Positions 7,168 to 16,228 of a stretch of 64,000 nt of DNA are shown piece by piece (positions within the stretch are counted from its first letter, which is position 1; each line of letters begins with the position of its first letter). The stretch spans positions 806,001 through 870,000 of the forward strand of contig NZ_SADE01000001.1 of assembly GCF_004005845.1 (NCBI RefSeq), given 5' to 3'. A program made the position numbers and the translations under genes. This DNA is from Hwanghaeella grinnelliae. GTDB lineage: Bacteria > Pseudomonadota > Alphaproteobacteria > UBA8366 > Aestuariispiraceae. The notes beneath the pieces are model-generated. The model did not search any database. It was given only the letters and a program-made list of their open reading frames with translations, and had not been told where the DNA came from.

Positions 7168-8424
7168 TTAAGATTTCATGTCATCTAGCGCTGTCAGAAA
7201 AGCATCCGGGGCGCCGAGTTTGCCGCTCTTGAGGAAAAGTGAAACCGGATCGGAGCTGTCTGCCACGCAGTAGCCGCCCCCGTTCGGACCGCGCGCGAAG
7301 GGACGGACGCGTTCTATACCCAACGCGGAGACGACGGAGCCCGAGGTTTCTCCCCCCGAAACGATAAAGCGTCGGACTCCTTGTGCGTGCAGACCTTTCG
7401 CGACGCCTGCCAGAATACGTTCCGCCTTTCGCGCGGCTTCCATCGTGCCCAGTTTTGCCTGGACGGCTTTCACTTCATCATCATCGGCAAAAGTCGTGAT
7501 GGCTATCGGCCTTCCGGAATGGGCGCCGGCCCAATCAAGCGCGGCACCGATTTGCGCGTCTTCGGACGCCTCACCGCCAAGAGAGATTGTCAAAACGGGA
7601 TGTTCCTGGCGGAAGGTCGCGATTTGCGACTTTGCGACAGGGCCGACGCTGCCGGCCAGGATTGCCGCGGGGCCTGATGCATGCTTCGGCGGTGGCGCGG
7701 TGCCGGCCAAGCCGTCGGTATGCGCCAAGGCAAGGGAAACGATCAAAGGGTCACTTGCGACGACCGCCTTGCGCGCAAGGGCCAGTTCAGTGCTGACGGC
7801 GACATCCCGCATGTCGCTGCAATCGAGAAGGACCTGACGGTAACCGTCGGCAATCAGCGTTCCAAGCGCCGACTTTGCCGCTGCGATGCCGCCAGCCATG
7901 TCCAAATGCGTCAGCAAACCGACCGGTGATTTGCTCTGCCGGGATAGGAAACGAACCAGGTTCGGATCCTGCATCGGGGTGACCGGATCCAACTTCTTTG
8001 CCGACTCGTTCACCAACATGCCCCGATAGAAGAGGTGACCGAAATGGACGGTGCATCGGAATTCGGGAAACCCGGCGCTCATCAGGATCGGAAGATCGCC
8101 ATAGCGGTCGGCAAGTAAATCGGCGACCGGACCGATATTGCCATCTTCCGTCGAGTCGAAACTGGCGCAGGCTTTGTAGGCAACCCGGCCGTAACCGAGT
8201 CGATTGAGTGCATCGAATGCCTTGGATGCTTCTGCAACGGCCTCTGCTGGCGGGGTTAGGCGTGTTCGTCCGGCAACCACGATGGCCGGGGCGGCGCAAT
8301 CATCCGCGACGGCGGCGTCCGGATCGAAATAGACCGGACATTCCACACCGGCCTCTTCCAGGTAGCTGGCAACCAAGAGCCCGCCGGTGAAATCGTCGGA
8401 TACGATGCCAAACTTGGCGGTCAT
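7168..8424 (-). CDS. otnK: Four-carbon acid sugar kinase family (OtnK-like 3-oxo-tetronate kinase)
   Basis: A 418-residue DUF1537-type kinase. The ATG at 8424 follows GGGGGAGGCAAAG. The N-terminal sugar-binding part starts with FGIVSDDFTGGLLVASYLE, and FDSTEDGNIGPVADLL near residue 100 is characteristic of OtnK. The C-terminal nucleotide-binding part carries FIVSGGETSGSVVSALG near residue 360. OtnK-type enzymes phosphorylate 3-oxo-tetronates made from threonate or erythronate, and an aldolase-fold partner then acts on the product. No tetronate dehydrogenase lies next to it, so the substrate could instead be a related branched or oxidised sugar acid. It is the first gene of a leftward pair and is divergent from the transketolase genes. 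Confidence 0.88.
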   Translation of the reverse strand: MTAKFGIVSDDFTGGLLVASYLEEAGVECPVYFDPDAAVADDCAAPAIVVAGRTRLTPPAEAVAEASKAFDALNRLGYGRVAYKACASFDSTEDGNIGPVADLLADRYGDLPILMSAGFPEFRCTVHFGHLFYRGMLVNESAKKLDPVTPMQDPNLVRFLSRQSKSPVGLLTHLDMAGGIAAAKSALGTLIADGYRQVLLDCSDMRDVAVSTELALARKAVVASDPLIVSLALAHTDGLAGTAPPPKHASGPAAILAGSVGPVAKSQIATFRQEHPVLTISLGGEASEDAQIGAALDWAGAHSGRPIAITTFADDDEVKAVQAKLGTMEAARKAERILAGVAKGLHAQGVRRFIVSGGETSGSVVSALGIERVRPFARGPNGGGYCVADSSDPVSLFLKSGKLGAPDAFLTALDDMKS

Positions 8425-8469
8425 CTTTGCCTCCCCCGTTATAATTAACGGTACTGAAATACGCTGTCT

Positions 8470-8484
8470 GTGTTCGGGAAACAC
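8470..8484. promoter_or_regulatory. Inverted repeat in divergent kinase/transketolase promoter region
   Basis: GTGTT-CGGGA-AACAC at 8470-8484 lies in the 183-base AT-rich gap between the leftward kinase and the rightward transketolase genes. It is a short but perfect 5-bp dyad in the position expected for an operator controlling both directions. The TetR protein at 10540-11193 is the nearest candidate regulator. Confidence 0.35.
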
Positions 8485-8607
8485 GCATTTAGCAAAAAAT
8501 TCTATTGCCAAACACACCAGAAAGCGGTCTGAGTCAAATGAGACTTACAAAATAATGAAAAATTCAATCAATAACGAACCATAATGTTCAGCATCAAGGA
8601 GGGTGCC

Positions 8608-9474
8608 TTGCCAGACCGATCAAATGTCAGTCTTGCCGTGCTCGAGGGGTATGCGAAGTTCATCCGGACGGAAACCGTCCGCCTGACGCGCATTGCCGGC
8701 GCCGGCCATTACTCGTCGACCTTTTCCTGTGCGGAGATGCTTGCCGCGCTGTATTACGCGCAGATGCGGATAGAGCCCTCCAATCCGAACTGGGAGGACC
8801 GGGATCGATTTGTGATGTCCAAAGGACATGCCGCGATTGGGCTCTATCCGGTATTGGCAGATCTCGGGTATTTCGATCCGGCCGAATTGGATACCTATAC
8901 CCGGCTCGGCTCTAAATACGGCGATCATCCGGACATGAAGAAAGTGCGTGGCTTGGACTTCTCCTCCGGATCCCTTGGGCATGGGCTTTCGATCGGGCTC
9001 GGCATGGCGCTGGCCGGTCGTGTGTCGGGCCGTGACTACCGCACTTATGTAATGCTTGGCGATGGGGAGATTTCCGAAGGACAGATATGGGAAGCCGTCA
9101 TTGCCGCCGGCCATTTCCAACTGGGCCATCTGGTTCTCCTGTTGGATCGGAACGGTCTGTGCATCGACGGCCATACCGAGGACATCATGGGAATCGAACC
9201 TGTGCACGAACGTTTTGCCGCCTTCGGATGGGATGTACAGCGGATCGACGGGCACGATTTTCCATCCATTCTGGGCGCGTTTCAGAATCTGCCGGAAGGG
9301 ACAACCGGCAAGCCGCAGGCCATCGTTTGCGACACGGTCAAAGGGCGTGGCGTGAAGCGCATGGAAATGTCCCTCGATTGGCATGTCGGCAACTTGGTTG
9401 GCGAGGACTATGACGACGTAATGGCCGAGCTTGAAGCGGGCCTGCAACCCTATGAAGCGGAGCCGGTAGCATGA
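8608..9474 (+). CDS. Transketolase, N-terminal (ThDP-binding) subunit
   Basis: A 288-residue subunit of a split transketolase. AAGGAGGG at 8596-8603 precedes the TTG at 8608, while an in-frame ATG at 8584 has no ribosome site, so TTG is preferred. Features are DRFVMSKGHAAIGLYPVLAD near residue 75, FSSGSLGHGLSIGLGMALAG near 123, and the thiamine diphosphate motif GDGEISEGQIWEAVIAAG near 152 followed by LLDRN. Split transketolases act in pentose metabolism and in specialised routes such as apulose-4-phosphate or sulfo-sugar cleavage. The adjacent sugar-acid kinase suggests a dedicated catabolic use. The stop overlaps the next gene (ATGA). Confidence 0.93.
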   Translation: MPDRSNVSLAVLEGYAKFIRTETVRLTRIAGAGHYSSTFSCAEMLAALYYAQMRIEPSNPNWEDRDRFVMSKGHAAIGLYPVLADLGYFDPAELDTYTRLGSKYGDHPDMKKVRGLDFSSGSLGHGLSIGLGMALAGRVSGRDYRTYVMLGDGEISEGQIWEAVIAAGHFQLGHLVLLLDRNGLCIDGHTEDIMGIEPVHERFAAFGWDVQRIDGHDFPSILGAFQNLPEGTTGKPQAIVCDTVKGRGVKRMEMSLDWHVGNLVGEDYDDVMAELEAGLQPYEAEPVA

Positions 9475-10505
9475 CGACGGAGATGCAGAACGAAGCGGAA
9501 ATTTTTCGCGGGACGACGGAAGGGAAGACAAGCCTTCGGGATCATCGGTCCGTTCGTGGTACGCCGAGGGCGGGTATGCCCGCTTTCATTCTGGGCGAGG
9601 AATTGGCGGAACTGGCGAAGACGGATCCGCGGATTGTTGTGGCGACCGCAGACCTGGCTTCGGCCAATAGAACCAATGACTTTCGCGATGTCCATCCGGA
9701 CCGGTTCTTTGATTTCGGAATCGCGGAAAAGAATATGATAACCGCCGCGGCGGGGATGGCCTCTTGCGGCTTTGTTCCCTATGTCGCCACCTTCGCCAGT
9801 TTTGCCTCCATCCTGGGTGCGGAACAGATCCGCACCGATTGCGCTTATCCGCGGATGCCGGTGCGTGTGATCGGAACGCATTCCGGAATGTCCATGGGGT
9901 TCTATGGGTCTTCGCATCATGCGCTGGAGGATTTGGGCATGTTACGGGTGGTGGCCGACCTGACCGTGATCTGCGCGACGGATGCAAATCATCTGCGCGC
10001 GGTGCTGCGCAAGTCCGTCGATCATCCTGGGGCGATGTATATTCGCCTTGGTCGCGGGCGTGACCCGGTTGTTTACGAGACCGTGCCGGACCTTGAAATC
10101 GGCAAGGCTATTCGCCTTCGGGAAGGAAGCGACCTGACGATCATAACGACCGGCAGTCAGGTGCGGGCATCCCTGGATGTTGCCTCGACCCTCGCGGAGG
10201 AGGACGGCGTTTCGGTGCGCGTGGTCGACATGCATACGATCAGTCCGCTCGATCGAGACGAAATCGTGGCGGCGGCACGGGAGACTCGTGCCATCCTGAC
10301 GGTGGAAGAGCACAACCTGACCGGCGGCCTTGGGTCGGCCGTTGCCGATGTTTTGGTTGATCTGCCTCGCTTGCCGTTTCTCCGGCACGGTGTCCCGGAC
10401 CGGTTCGTGGAGGTGGGGCCGCCGGCGGCGCTATATGCCGCCTATAAGCTGGATGCGCCGGGTCTATGCGATGTCGCGCGCAATTTCCTGTCTGGGATTC
10501 ACTAA
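9471..10505 (+). CDS. Transketolase, C-terminal (pyrimidine-binding) subunit
   Basis: A 344-residue partner of the upstream N-terminal subunit, coupled to it by a 4-base overlap. The key glutamate that activates thiamine diphosphate is seen in FDFGIAEKNMITAAAGMAS near residue 85. The C-terminal transketolase domain begins near residue 215 (SDLTIITTGSQV) and contains VEEHNLTGGLGSAVADVL. An N-terminal extension of about 35 residues is longer than usual. The two subunits should form an alpha2beta2 enzyme moving a two-carbon ketol unit. Confidence 0.92.
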   Translation: MTTEMQNEAEIFRGTTEGKTSLRDHRSVRGTPRAGMPAFILGEELAELAKTDPRIVVATADLASANRTNDFRDVHPDRFFDFGIAEKNMITAAAGMASCGFVPYVATFASFASILGAEQIRTDCAYPRMPVRVIGTHSGMSMGFYGSSHHALEDLGMLRVVADLTVICATDANHLRAVLRKSVDHPGAMYIRLGRGRDPVVYETVPDLEIGKAIRLREGSDLTIITTGSQVRASLDVASTLAEEDGVSVRVVDMHTISPLDRDEIVAAARETRAILTVEEHNLTGGLGSAVADVLVDLPRLPFLRHGVPDRFVEVGPPAALYAAYKLDAPGLCDVARNFLSGIH

Positions 10506-10539
10506 AGACGGCTGAGTAAAACTGAAGAGGTGGTGATCG

Positions 10540-11193
10540 GTGGCCAGTCAAAACTCACCCTTGTCGAAAGCGAGAAGGCCGCAGCGAGTGAGGGGCCGGG
10601 AGCGTTTTTCTCGGCTGCTCGATGCGACAGCGGACATTCTGGCTGATCACATGGACAGCGATGTAACGCTTGCGATGGTGGCCGATCGGGCAGGCGTGCC
10701 CTTGCCATCGGTTTATCACTTCTTCCCGAACCGGAATGCCATTTTCGTCGAACTGGCCAGGCGCTATCACGAAGAACTTGCGGAACTGGCTCGACAGGAG
10801 ATCTCTCCCGCGCCGCGCCGGTGGCAGGACCTTATTTTAGTCCGGCAGACGCGGGGTCGCGATTACCTGAATGAGAATCCCGCCGCTTTGCGGCTTTTCA
10901 TGGGGGCGGGCGTCAGTGTGGAGGTTCGTAACCTCGATCTGCGTGGAAACACGGCAGCGTCGAAAACCAGGGCGCAGGAATTCCACGCGCGGTTTGAATG
11001 TGCAGGATTGACCGATCTTGAGTACTGGTTGGGCGTAACTTTCGGGCTGATGGACGGTATTTGGGCCATTTCCTATGCGGAGCATGGCCGGATCACCGAC
11101 CGATACCTTATGGAAGCCTGGCGGGCGTCTGTGGCTTATCTCCGCACCTACCTGCCGGAAGACCTGCCCCTAAAGTCGGCTTCTGACGACTGA
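10540..11193 (+). CDS. TetR family transcriptional regulator
   Basis: A 217-residue regulator starting at a GTG nine bases after GAAGAGG. The N-terminal helix-turn-helix spans roughly residues 25-70, with RFSRLLDATADILADHMDSD, then MVADRAGVPLPSVYHFFPNR, the recognition helix. The C-terminal half is helical and ligand-binding. It follows the transketolase genes by 34 bases and is probably cotranscribed with them. Likely targets are the dyads at 8470-8484 and 11235-11274. The ligand is unknown. Confidence 0.92.
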   Translation: MASQNSPLSKARRPQRVRGRERFSRLLDATADILADHMDSDVTLAMVADRAGVPLPSVYHFFPNRNAIFVELARRYHEELAELARQEISPAPRRWQDLILVRQTRGRDYLNENPAALRLFMGAGVSVEVRNLDLRGNTAASKTRAQEFHARFECAGLTDLEYWLGVTFGLMDGIWAISYAEHGRITDRYLMEAWRASVAYLRTYLPEDLPLKSASDD

Positions 11194-11234
11194 CATAACA
11201 AAATTATTTATCATTAAAAATATAGTCGATTTCA

Positions 11235-11274
11235 GTTTCTTCACCGTAAGAAACTTAGCGATAAGTATTCTTAT
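11235..11274. promoter_or_regulatory. Two perfect dyads upstream of the aminotransferase/ABC operon
   Basis: GTTTCTT-CACCGT-AAGAAAC (11235-11254) and ATAAG-TATT-CTTAT (11261-11274) sit side by side in a 255-base, very AT-rich gap between tetR and the aminotransferase gene. No T-run follows the first hairpin, so operators are more likely than a terminator. The TetR product encoded just upstream is a natural candidate. Confidence 0.45.
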
Positions 11275-11448
11275 AATCTATAGAATGTTGAAATTATACA
11301 TAAAATAATCATGTCCTGGCTTATTGCAATGAATTGAGACGGGCAGTTTTTTTGTTACCAACTGCGTATGAATTCTCATTGTAAGCCGAATTTTCCGTCA
11401 ATAACATTTCTTCAGTTCATCACCGATTTAACGTCTCCGGAGGCCTCT

Positions 11449-12717
11449 ATGTGGAACAACGCCAAAGATCGCATGTTGCGCGAACGGGCGACGGAGGTCA
11501 TCCCGGGCGGGATGTACGGCCATCAATCCGTCGCGCTGATGCCGGAAGATACGCCGCAGTTCTTCATCAAGGCCGAAGGCACACGCATCACCGATGTGGA
11601 CGGTAACGTCTATATCGATTTCATGTGCGCCTATGGGCCCAATCTTCTTGGATACAACCATCCCGACGTCATGCGGGCAGTTTCCGACCAGCAGTCCCGA
11701 ATAGACGCATCCACCGGCCCTTCTCCGCTGATCGTCGATTTGGCGGAGGCAATGGTGTCCATGATCTCGCATGCCGATTGGGCGATGTTCTGCAAGAACG
11801 GGTCGGATGCGACCATGATGGCGCTCATGATTGCCAGGGCCTATCGCGGCAAGCGCAAGGTTCTGGTCGCACGCAAGGCCTATCATGGATCGATGCCATG
11901 GAGCACTCCGCGGCCCGCCGGCGTGGTGGACGAGGATCGAGCTCATGTCATCTATTTCGACTATGGGGATCCGCAGAGCCTGAAGGATGCCGTGGTTTCG
12001 GCCGACGGCGATCTTGCCGGAATATTCGCCACCCCGTACCGGCATGATGTTTTTGCCGATCAATCCATGCCGGACCGGGAATATGCCCAAGTCGCCAGAG
12101 ATTTGGCGGATGAGCACGACGCGTTGTTGATTGTGGATGACGTGCGGGCAGGCTTCCGCGTCACCCGCGATTGTACTTGGGAATCAATCGGCGTTCGGCC
12201 CGACCTGTCGGCCTGGGGGAAGGTGCTCGGCAACGGCCAGCCCATTTCCGCTTTGATGGGGAACAATCGCGCGCGTGACGCCGCATCGCAGATATACGCC
12301 ACAGGGTCTTATTGGTTTGCCGCGGTTCCGATGGCGGCGGCATTGGAAACGCTGCGCATCATTCGGGAAACCAAGTATCTGGAAGACATGCATCGGATCG
12401 GCAAAGCGTTTCGTGACGGTCTGAACGCTCAAGCCAAGGATATCGGTATCGGGGTTCGTTGCACGGGGCCGGAAACCCTACCGATGCTTCAATTCGAAGA
12501 CGATCCCGATTTTCGGGTCTGTTACGGCTTTTGCAGGGCCGCAATGAAACGCGGCGTCTATCTGTCCCCGTATCACAACATGTTCACCAATGCCGCGATG
12601 ACCGAAACGGACATTGCGCAAACCCTCGAGGCGACCGGCGCAGCTTTCGAGGAAATAAAGAGCAACCGGGCATCCTTACAGCCATCCACCAAGGTGATGG
12701 CAATGACCGGGTCTTGA
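11449..12717 (+). CDS. Class III PLP-dependent aminotransferase (glutamate-1-semialdehyde mutase-like)
   Basis: A 422-residue enzyme. The ATG at 11449 follows CCGGAGG; in-frame codons upstream to 11368 lack family similarity. Class III fold I landmarks are YIDFMCAYGPNLLGYNHPDV near residue 50, CKNGSDATMMALMIARA near 113, the cofactor Asp in LLIVDDVRAGFRVTRD near 227, and the Schiff-base lysine in LSAWGKVLGNGQPISALMG near 257. It resembles GSA-type transaminases rather than omega-transaminases. It begins an operon with a Dpp-type importer, so it probably deaminates the imported amine or amino acid. No heme-biosynthetic partner is present, which argues against a true HemL. Confidence 0.88.
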   Translation: MWNNAKDRMLRERATEVIPGGMYGHQSVALMPEDTPQFFIKAEGTRITDVDGNVYIDFMCAYGPNLLGYNHPDVMRAVSDQQSRIDASTGPSPLIVDLAEAMVSMISHADWAMFCKNGSDATMMALMIARAYRGKRKVLVARKAYHGSMPWSTPRPAGVVDEDRAHVIYFDYGDPQSLKDAVVSADGDLAGIFATPYRHDVFADQSMPDREYAQVARDLADEHDALLIVDDVRAGFRVTRDCTWESIGVRPDLSAWGKVLGNGQPISALMGNNRARDAASQIYATGSYWFAAVPMAAALETLRIIRETKYLEDMHRIGKAFRDGLNAQAKDIGIGVRCTGPETLPMLQFEDDPDFRVCYGFCRAAMKRGVYLSPYHNMFTNAAMTETDIAQTLEATGAAFEEIKSNRASLQPSTKVMAMTGS

Positions 12718-12751
12718 ATCATCAACCGTTGCGCCGACAGGGAAGCAAGTC

Positions 12752-14338
12752 ATGAAGCATTTCAGAATTAACAAAGGGGTTGCGGCCCTTTTACTGGCCG
12801 GGGGTGCGGTTTTCGCCCAGCCGGTCTTAGCCGATGAAAGCGACACTTTGGTGATCGCGCGGTCAATGGACGTCAATTCGCTCGACCCGTCCCGCGCGTT
12901 CTGTGACACCTGCCAGTTCTACCTGACGGCCGTATACGAAACGCTGGTCACGTTGGCACCGGACAACAAGACGCTTGTGCCAAACTTGGCGGAAAACTGG
13001 GACGTGAACGGCGATTTCACAGAGTTCACCTTTCACTTGAAAGACGCCAGTTTCTCGGATGGGTCGCCGGTTGAGGCTTCCGACGTCATTTGGACCTTCA
13101 ATCGTTTGAAGAACGTCAAAGGCTCCCCGTCCTTCCTGATGGACGGGCTTGTCAGCGCCGAGGCCGTTGACGCGAAGACCGTTAAATTCATCGTCGATGC
13201 GCCGAACTCGGAGTTCCTGAATAAGGTATCCGCGCCTTATACCGGGATCATCAACGCCGACGTTGCCAAGGGTGCCGGTGCATCCGCCGCGGATGACGCA
13301 TCCGAGGCGGATAAGGCGGAATCCTGGTTCCTGGAGAACTCGGCCGGGTCCGGACCGTTCATGCTGAAGACGTATTCGCCCGAAGCCGAACTTCGACTGG
13401 CTCGGAACGATGCCTATTGGGGAAGCGCCCCCGCCTTTGCGGAAGTTGTTGTTACCCAGATTCAGGATGCCGTCGGCCAGGCCCAGGCGTTGGAGACCGG
13501 GCAAGTCGATATCGCAATGCAGATCGACGCGGACACGGCGCAGTCGATCCGCTCACCGGACGTCGTTACGGAAGTCGTTCCGAGTTATAACTTCACCTAT
13601 ATCGGCTTCATTCCGGGCGCGAAGGGCATGGCCGATGTGTTGACGAAAGACGTTCGTCAGGCACTTGCGCTGGCCATCGACTATGACGGTATGCTGGATT
13701 TCACGGTTGGCGGCAATGGCGCGAAGCAGGCGGCCCCGCTTCCGAACGGCTTCCCCGGTACCGCCGGGCTGAAGCAACGGGAACAGAATATCGAGAAAGC
13801 CAAGGAAATGCTGGCGGCGGCGGGACAGTCCGACCTGAAGCTGGTTGCTGGCTATCCCAATGACAACATCTACGGTGTCGACTTCAACATCATGATGCAA
13901 AAGGTCCAGCAGGACTTCGCGGCCATCGGCGTGGAAATGGAACTGAAGCCGTTGACCTGGGCCGTCTGGCGCGATGAACTGGGTGCGGGCGAATGGCCTG
14001 TGACTGCCGTTTACTACGCGCCGGACTACTACGGTTCCGGCCAGTACATCGCTTACTTCGGAATGATTGAAGGATATCCTTGGGTAAAGCGCGCCGGTGT
14101 CGGCAAAGACGACCTGGTGGTAAATCCGGAGGAAGCCTCTCTCTATGCAACGGCGCTCGCCTCTTCTGGTGCGGATTCCGAGGCGGCCTATACCAAGTTG
14201 GGTGAGGAAATGATGAATGATGCGATCATCATTCCGCTTGTTTCTCCAAACCTCGTGCTGGCACATCGCAGTGACATCAGCGGTGTTCGCTACTCGGCTT
14301 GCTGCAACCTGCCTCTGGCCGAAATCTCTCGAAAGTAA
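12752..14338 (+). CDS. ABC transporter substrate-binding protein, family 5 (peptide/opine type)
   Basis: A 528-residue periplasmic protein. Its signal peptide runs to about residue 27 (VAALLLAGGAVFAQPVLA-DE). The mature start TLVIARSMDVNSLDPSRA and WDVNGDFTEFTFHLKDASFS are typical of SBP_bac_5. Cysteines in FCDTCQFY and SACCNLP could form disulfides. It captures an oligopeptide-like, opine or amino-sugar conjugate for the permeases downstream. It lies 34 bases after the aminotransferase and 6 bases before the first permease. Confidence 0.94.
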   Translation: MKHFRINKGVAALLLAGGAVFAQPVLADESDTLVIARSMDVNSLDPSRAFCDTCQFYLTAVYETLVTLAPDNKTLVPNLAENWDVNGDFTEFTFHLKDASFSDGSPVEASDVIWTFNRLKNVKGSPSFLMDGLVSAEAVDAKTVKFIVDAPNSEFLNKVSAPYTGIINADVAKGAGASAADDASEADKAESWFLENSAGSGPFMLKTYSPEAELRLARNDAYWGSAPAFAEVVVTQIQDAVGQAQALETGQVDIAMQIDADTAQSIRSPDVVTEVVPSYNFTYIGFIPGAKGMADVLTKDVRQALALAIDYDGMLDFTVGGNGAKQAAPLPNGFPGTAGLKQREQNIEKAKEMLAAAGQSDLKLVAGYPNDNIYGVDFNIMMQKVQQDFAAIGVEMELKPLTWAVWRDELGAGEWPVTAVYYAPDYYGSGQYIAYFGMIEGYPWVKRAGVGKDDLVVNPEEASLYATALASSGADSEAAYTKLGEEMMNDAIIIPLVSPNLVLAHRSDISGVRYSACCNLPLAEISRK

Positions 14339-14344
14339 AGTTGC

Positions 14345-15358
14345 ATGCTCGCCTACGTCATCAAGCGGTTGATCGCGATTCCTTTTCTGCTTCTTGGCGT
14401 GGCGAGCGTGTCTTTCATGTTGTCGCAAATGACCAAGGGCGACCCATTGGCGGCCCTTGTTCCCGAACGCATGATGTCGAACACTGAAGTCGTCGCGGCG
14501 GTGAAAGCCGAATGGGGACTCGATAAACCACTGCCGGTCCGCTACGCCGCCTATCTGGGGAATCTCGTGCAGGGTGACCTCGGCACGTCGTTCGCGACGC
14601 GGCGGCCGGTGGCGGCCGACATCGCCCAACGCCTGCCGGCTACCCTGGAACTGGTTGTCTGCGCGATGATCGTGGGCACGACATTGGGCTTGTCGCTTGG
14701 ACTGCTGTCCGCCAAGTATCGAGGGTCGGTCGTGGATAGTTTGGCCCGCATGGTGGCACTGGTCGGCTCGTCGCTGCCGATCTTCTGGTCCGGCCTTATC
14801 TTGCTTTATCTTTTTTCTGTTCGACTCTCTATCGTACCCGGTACCGGGCGCTTGCCGGCGAGGGTTGATCCGCCCCCGGATGTTACCGGTTTTTACACCA
14901 TCGACTCTTTGATTGCCGGGGATCTTTCGCTTTTTCTTCAGTCGATTGCGCATCTGGCCCTTCCGGCGTTTGTCCTGGGATGGGCGGTTACCGGCATTAT
15001 CACCAGGCTGGTCCGTTCTTCCCTGATTGAAGGGATGGCGCAGGACTATGCCAGGACAGCCCGGGCCAAAGGAGCGCCCGAGCATGTGGTGCTGATCAAT
15101 CATGCCTTGCCGAATGCAATGATACCCTTGTTGACCATCCTTGGTTTTACGTTCGCCTATCTGATCACCGGTGCGGTTCTGACAGAAGCCATCTTCTCCT
15201 GGCCCGGGATCGGATCCTATGCCGTCCGGGCTGCGTCTTCGCTGGATTATCCGGCGATCGGCGGCGTGACGATCGTCGGGTCCGTTGCATTCTTACTGGC
15301 GAACCTGTTGACGGATATCGGCTATGCATGGGCCAACCCACGGATCAGGGTGCACTAA
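14345..15358 (+). CDS. ABC transporter permease, DppB type
   Basis: A 337-residue inner-membrane protein with about six helices. It begins LAYVIKRLIAIPFLLLGVAS and contains GDLGTSFATRRPVAADIAQR near residue 80, as in DppB/OppB proteins. The cytoplasmic EAA loop is visible as ARTARAKGAPEHVVLINHAL near residue 238. It pairs with the DppC-type permease whose GTG start follows directly after this stop. Confidence 0.94.
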   Translation: MLAYVIKRLIAIPFLLLGVASVSFMLSQMTKGDPLAALVPERMMSNTEVVAAVKAEWGLDKPLPVRYAAYLGNLVQGDLGTSFATRRPVAADIAQRLPATLELVVCAMIVGTTLGLSLGLLSAKYRGSVVDSLARMVALVGSSLPIFWSGLILLYLFSVRLSIVPGTGRLPARVDPPPDVTGFYTIDSLIAGDLSLFLQSIAHLALPAFVLGWAVTGIITRLVRSSLIEGMAQDYARTARAKGAPEHVVLINHALPNAMIPLLTILGFTFAYLITGAVLTEAIFSWPGIGSYAVRAASSLDYPAIGGVTIVGSVAFLLANLLTDIGYAWANPRIRVH

Positions 15359-16228
15359 GTGACCGAGCTTGTCTCTTCATCGGATGCTGTGAAGCGCGCC
15401 AGGTTCAACGGTTTGAAATGGCTGATGCGCAGATTGCCGCTGACGTCGAAAATCGGTGCGGCCATCCTCCTGTTCTGGATAATCGCCGTGCTGACCGTCA
15501 GCTTTTGGCCCATCGACGATCCTCTCGCCATGGTCGGGCGCCGCTTGCAACCGCCGTCAGGGGACTACTGGTTGGGGACGGACGCCCTCGGTCGGGATGT
15601 GTTGTCCCGCACTCTGCATGGGTCGGTGTGGTCCATTCCCATCGCATTCGTTGTTGTGTTTTGCGCGGTCGTCATCGGATCGGCAATGGGCGCAGTTGCT
15701 GGTTTCTTCGGCGGCTGGTGGGACTCGATCATCATGCGTCTGGTGGACGTCACCGTATCGTTCCCGCCGATCCTGCTGGCAATGGCGGTGGCGGCGATGC
15801 TCGGGCCTGGCTTGGCCAACGCCTCGATCGCCATGGTGATAGTCTGGTGGCCGATCTATGCGCGGTTGATGCGTGCCCAGGTTCTTGAAATGCGAGAGCG
15901 CGACCATGTAGAGGCCGCGGTCGCCGGCGGCGCCGGGCCGTTCCGTGTTCTCACCATTCACGTTCTGCCGCTGTGTTGGACCCCCACATTGATCAACGCC
16001 ACGATGGATTTCGGGCAAGTCGTGCTGTTGGCGGCATCACTAAGTTTCATCGGCCTTGGCGCGACCCCGCCGTCTCCGGAATGGGGAAGCATGATATCTG
16101 AAGGCGCAGCCCGCTTTTACAATTGGTGGATTGCTTTCGGCCCGGGCATGGCAATCCTCTCCGTCGTTCTGGCTTCGTCCTTCCTTGGGGATGGTTTGCG
16201 CGATGTGTTCGACCGGAGAAGCACATGA
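15359..16228 (+). CDS. ABC transporter permease, DppC type
   Basis: A 289-residue permease beginning at a GTG directly after the DppB stop. It shows the DppC N-terminal helix (IGAAILLFWIIAVLTVSFWP), the LGTDALGRDVLSRTLHGSVW motif near residue 75 and an EAA loop near residue 185 (VEAAVAGGAGPFRVLTIHVL). It overlaps the next gene's start (ATGA), so permease and ATPase synthesis are coupled. Confidence 0.94.
   Translation: MTELVSSSDAVKRARFNGLKWLMRRLPLTSKIGAAILLFWIIAVLTVSFWPIDDPLAMVGRRLQPPSGDYWLGTDALGRDVLSRTLHGSVWSIPIAFVVVFCAVVIGSAMGAVAGFFGGWWDSIIMRLVDVTVSFPPILLAMAVAAMLGPGLANASIAMVIVWWPIYARLMRAQVLEMRERDHVEAAVAGGAGPFRVLTIHVLPLCWTPTLINATMDFGQVVLLAASLSFIGLGATPPSPEWGSMISEGAARFYNWWIAFGPGMAILSVVLASSFLGDGLRDVFDRRST

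Noticed and set aside
13553-15103. A 516-codon minus-strand frame opposite the Dpp binding protein and permease genes
   Set aside because: Antisense shadow with no recognisable motif; the plus-strand genes have signal peptide, EAA loop and ribosome sites.
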